The notes under the pieces are model-generated. The model searched no databases and was not told the DNA's origin. It saw only the letters and a list, made by a program, of their open reading frames with translations. From positions 1-64,000 of the forward strand of contig JABISG010000151.1 in assembly GCA_018699955.1 (NCBI GenBank): a DNA stretch of 64,000 nucleotides. Direction: 5' to 3'. Source of the DNA: Planctomycetaceae bacterium. GTDB lineage: Bacteria; Planctomycetota; Planctomycetia; Planctomycetales; Planctomycetaceae. A program made the translations under genes and the position numbers. How positions within the stretch are numbered: position 1 is the first letter of the stretch; each line of letters opens with the position of its first letter. Positions 63,220 to 64,000 of the stretch are shown piece after piece.

Positions 63220-64000
63220 CTACGCCATCTCATGTGCGACATAGGCGTCGATCACGCGCTGTTCGCCTTCTTCACCGGGTCGGGAGTTACCGTGCTCCAT
63301 TCCCAGCAGTCCGTCAAATCTTCTTGCCGTGATGTGCCGGAACACGCTGCGAAAATCGATCTGTCCGGTTCCCGGTTCTTTACGGCCGGGATTGTCGCCC
63401 ACCTGAAAATATGCGATCTCGTCCCAGCACTCTTCGATGTTCGGGATCAGTCGGCCGGACGAAGCCGGTTGATCGGCCACATCAAACATCAACTTGCAGG
63501 CAGGACTATCAACTGCGCGGCAGATGCGCCGGGCTTGCGATGTGCTTCGCAGGAACATGCCTCTGCCGTTCAACGGTTCGAGAACCATCACGCGGCTGTC
63601 GTGTTCGCAAAGTTCGGCACACCGCTTTAGCAACTCAACAGCATGAGCCATCTGCTGCTCTGCCGAGAGCCGGTCATCGATTTTACCCGGCACCACAATC
63701 ATCCAGCGGGCGTCCATCTGGCGTGCGACTTCAAGCGACTTCTGCATGTCGAACAGAATTTGTGACCGCAAATGTTTTCGTCCGGAAGTGAATGTCGGGC
63801 TGCCAAACTCGGCCGTCGCGATAAACGTCCCCATCGACATGCCGCGGCGATCCATCTCCGCCCGGACTTGCTGCCGCCATTGTTTCGGTCGGTCTCTAAG
63901 GCCGTTGTCTTGCAGTGACCGAAATCCCTGATCGGCCATGAAACGGATTTGATCGATCGGGTCATCACCCGCGAGATTTCGAAACATGCCGAAATGCGGT
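63220..64000 (-). CDS. sugar phosphate isomerase/epimerase (hydroxypyruvate-isomerase-like), partial
   Basis: The visible part is about 260 residues and runs off the right edge. The last in-window codons read PHFGM before FRNLAGDDPIDQIRFMADQG, so the true start lies beyond 64000. It is an AP-endonuclease-2-like TIM barrel. The internal MVLEPLNGRGMFL, then KLMFDVADQ, and FQVGDNPGRKEPGTGQIDF match hydroxypyruvate isomerases and related sugar epimerases, including the metal-binding Glu/Asp/His set. The sugar substrate is not certain. It converges with the CTP-kinase-like gene. Confidence 0.85.
   Translation of the reverse strand, partial: PHFGMFRNLAGDDPIDQIRFMADQGFRSLQDNGLRDRPKQWRQQVRAEMDRRGMSMGTFIATAEFGSPTFTSGRKHLRSQILFDMQKSLEVARQMDARWMIVVPGKIDDRLSAEQQMAHAVELLKRCAELCEHDSRVMVLEPLNGRGMFLRSTSQARRICRAVDSPACKLMFDVADQPASSGRLIPNIEECWDEIAYFQVGDNPGRKEPGTGQIDFRSVFRHITARRFDGLLGMEHGNSRPGEEGEQRVIDAYVAHEMA

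Noticed and set aside
1..64000. CRISPR array or rRNA operon
   Set aside because: No regularly spaced direct repeats of 24-40 bp with unique spacers and no conserved rRNA segments were seen.

Overview
The window reads as chromosomal DNA of a planctomycete (Planctomycetota, order Planctomycetales by gene content; genus not resolvable). The evidence is family content: DUF1559 pseudopilin-like proteins with the H..DG C-terminal signature, three DUF1501 Tat-exported proteins, CRTAC1/ASPIC-UnbV propeller proteins, a formylglycine-type sulfatase, an M56 peptidase fused to WD40 repeats, multihaem cytochromes with TPR or HEAT-like tails, and a planctomycete-type ECF sigma factor. No rRNA, CRISPR array, prophage or intact insertion sequence was seen. 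Two tRNAs are present.

Layout. 1-11148 (all minus) is a run of eight genes, read TPR > CRTAC1/ASPIC > EF-hand protein > 7-haem cytochrome/TPR > DUF1559 pseudopilin > CRTAC1/ASPIC > TPR > small lipoprotein. It is a mirror-like set of envelope proteins with internal promoter space before the pseudopilin. 11149-12791 is eroded: an integrase remnant beside tRNA-Gln and an ECF sigma factor cut off in region 4. 12798-16382 holds housekeeping and planctomycete-specific genes (DUF2237, DUF3817, MsrB, a DUF1559-like protein without pilin N-terminus, DUF1501). 16701-21927 carries two more multihaem cytochromes and a decayed SGNH hydrolase. 22052-27090 is a phosphonate-catabolism locus: phosphonate-type alcohol dehydrogenase and DUF5690 transporter on the minus strand, diverging from a PhnZ-like HD oxygenase, an FAD amine oxidase and PhnX. 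27131-28461 has a response regulator and a repeat-rich gene-free stretch with a three-tier nested palindrome.

28462-38901 has a CAU tRNA, a PQQ-propeller protein, a zinc-ribbon membrane protein, and a BlaI-type repressor whose promoter is covered by two near-identical palindromes. The repressor precedes a giant M56 peptidase / WD40 / LamG gene that appears broken by an amber codon and a frameshift. 39138-50941 carries scavenging and carbohydrate genes (sulfatase, esterase, aldo-keto reductase, GT9-like transferase, LRR lipoprotein, sialidase-like, Gfo/Idh/MocA), a small monohaem-type protein, a fourth multihaem cytochrome and an anti-sigma-like protein. 51194-64000 holds a split transketolase, a double-GNAT protein, two more DUF1501 genes, a hotdog thioesterase, an ABM monooxygenase, PIG-L deacetylase, an M81 peptidase, an Fsr-like transporter, a CTP-kinase-like membrane protein and a sugar isomerase running off the window edge.

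The best candidates for something undescribed are the mirrored cytochrome/CRTAC1/pseudopilin cluster with its four related multihaem cytochromes in two paralogous pairs, and the BlaI-controlled M56 peptidase carrying about 35 WD40 blades (21 before and 14 after a LamG domain, consistent with five seven-bladed propellers). All functional statements are from reading the sequence; no database search was run.
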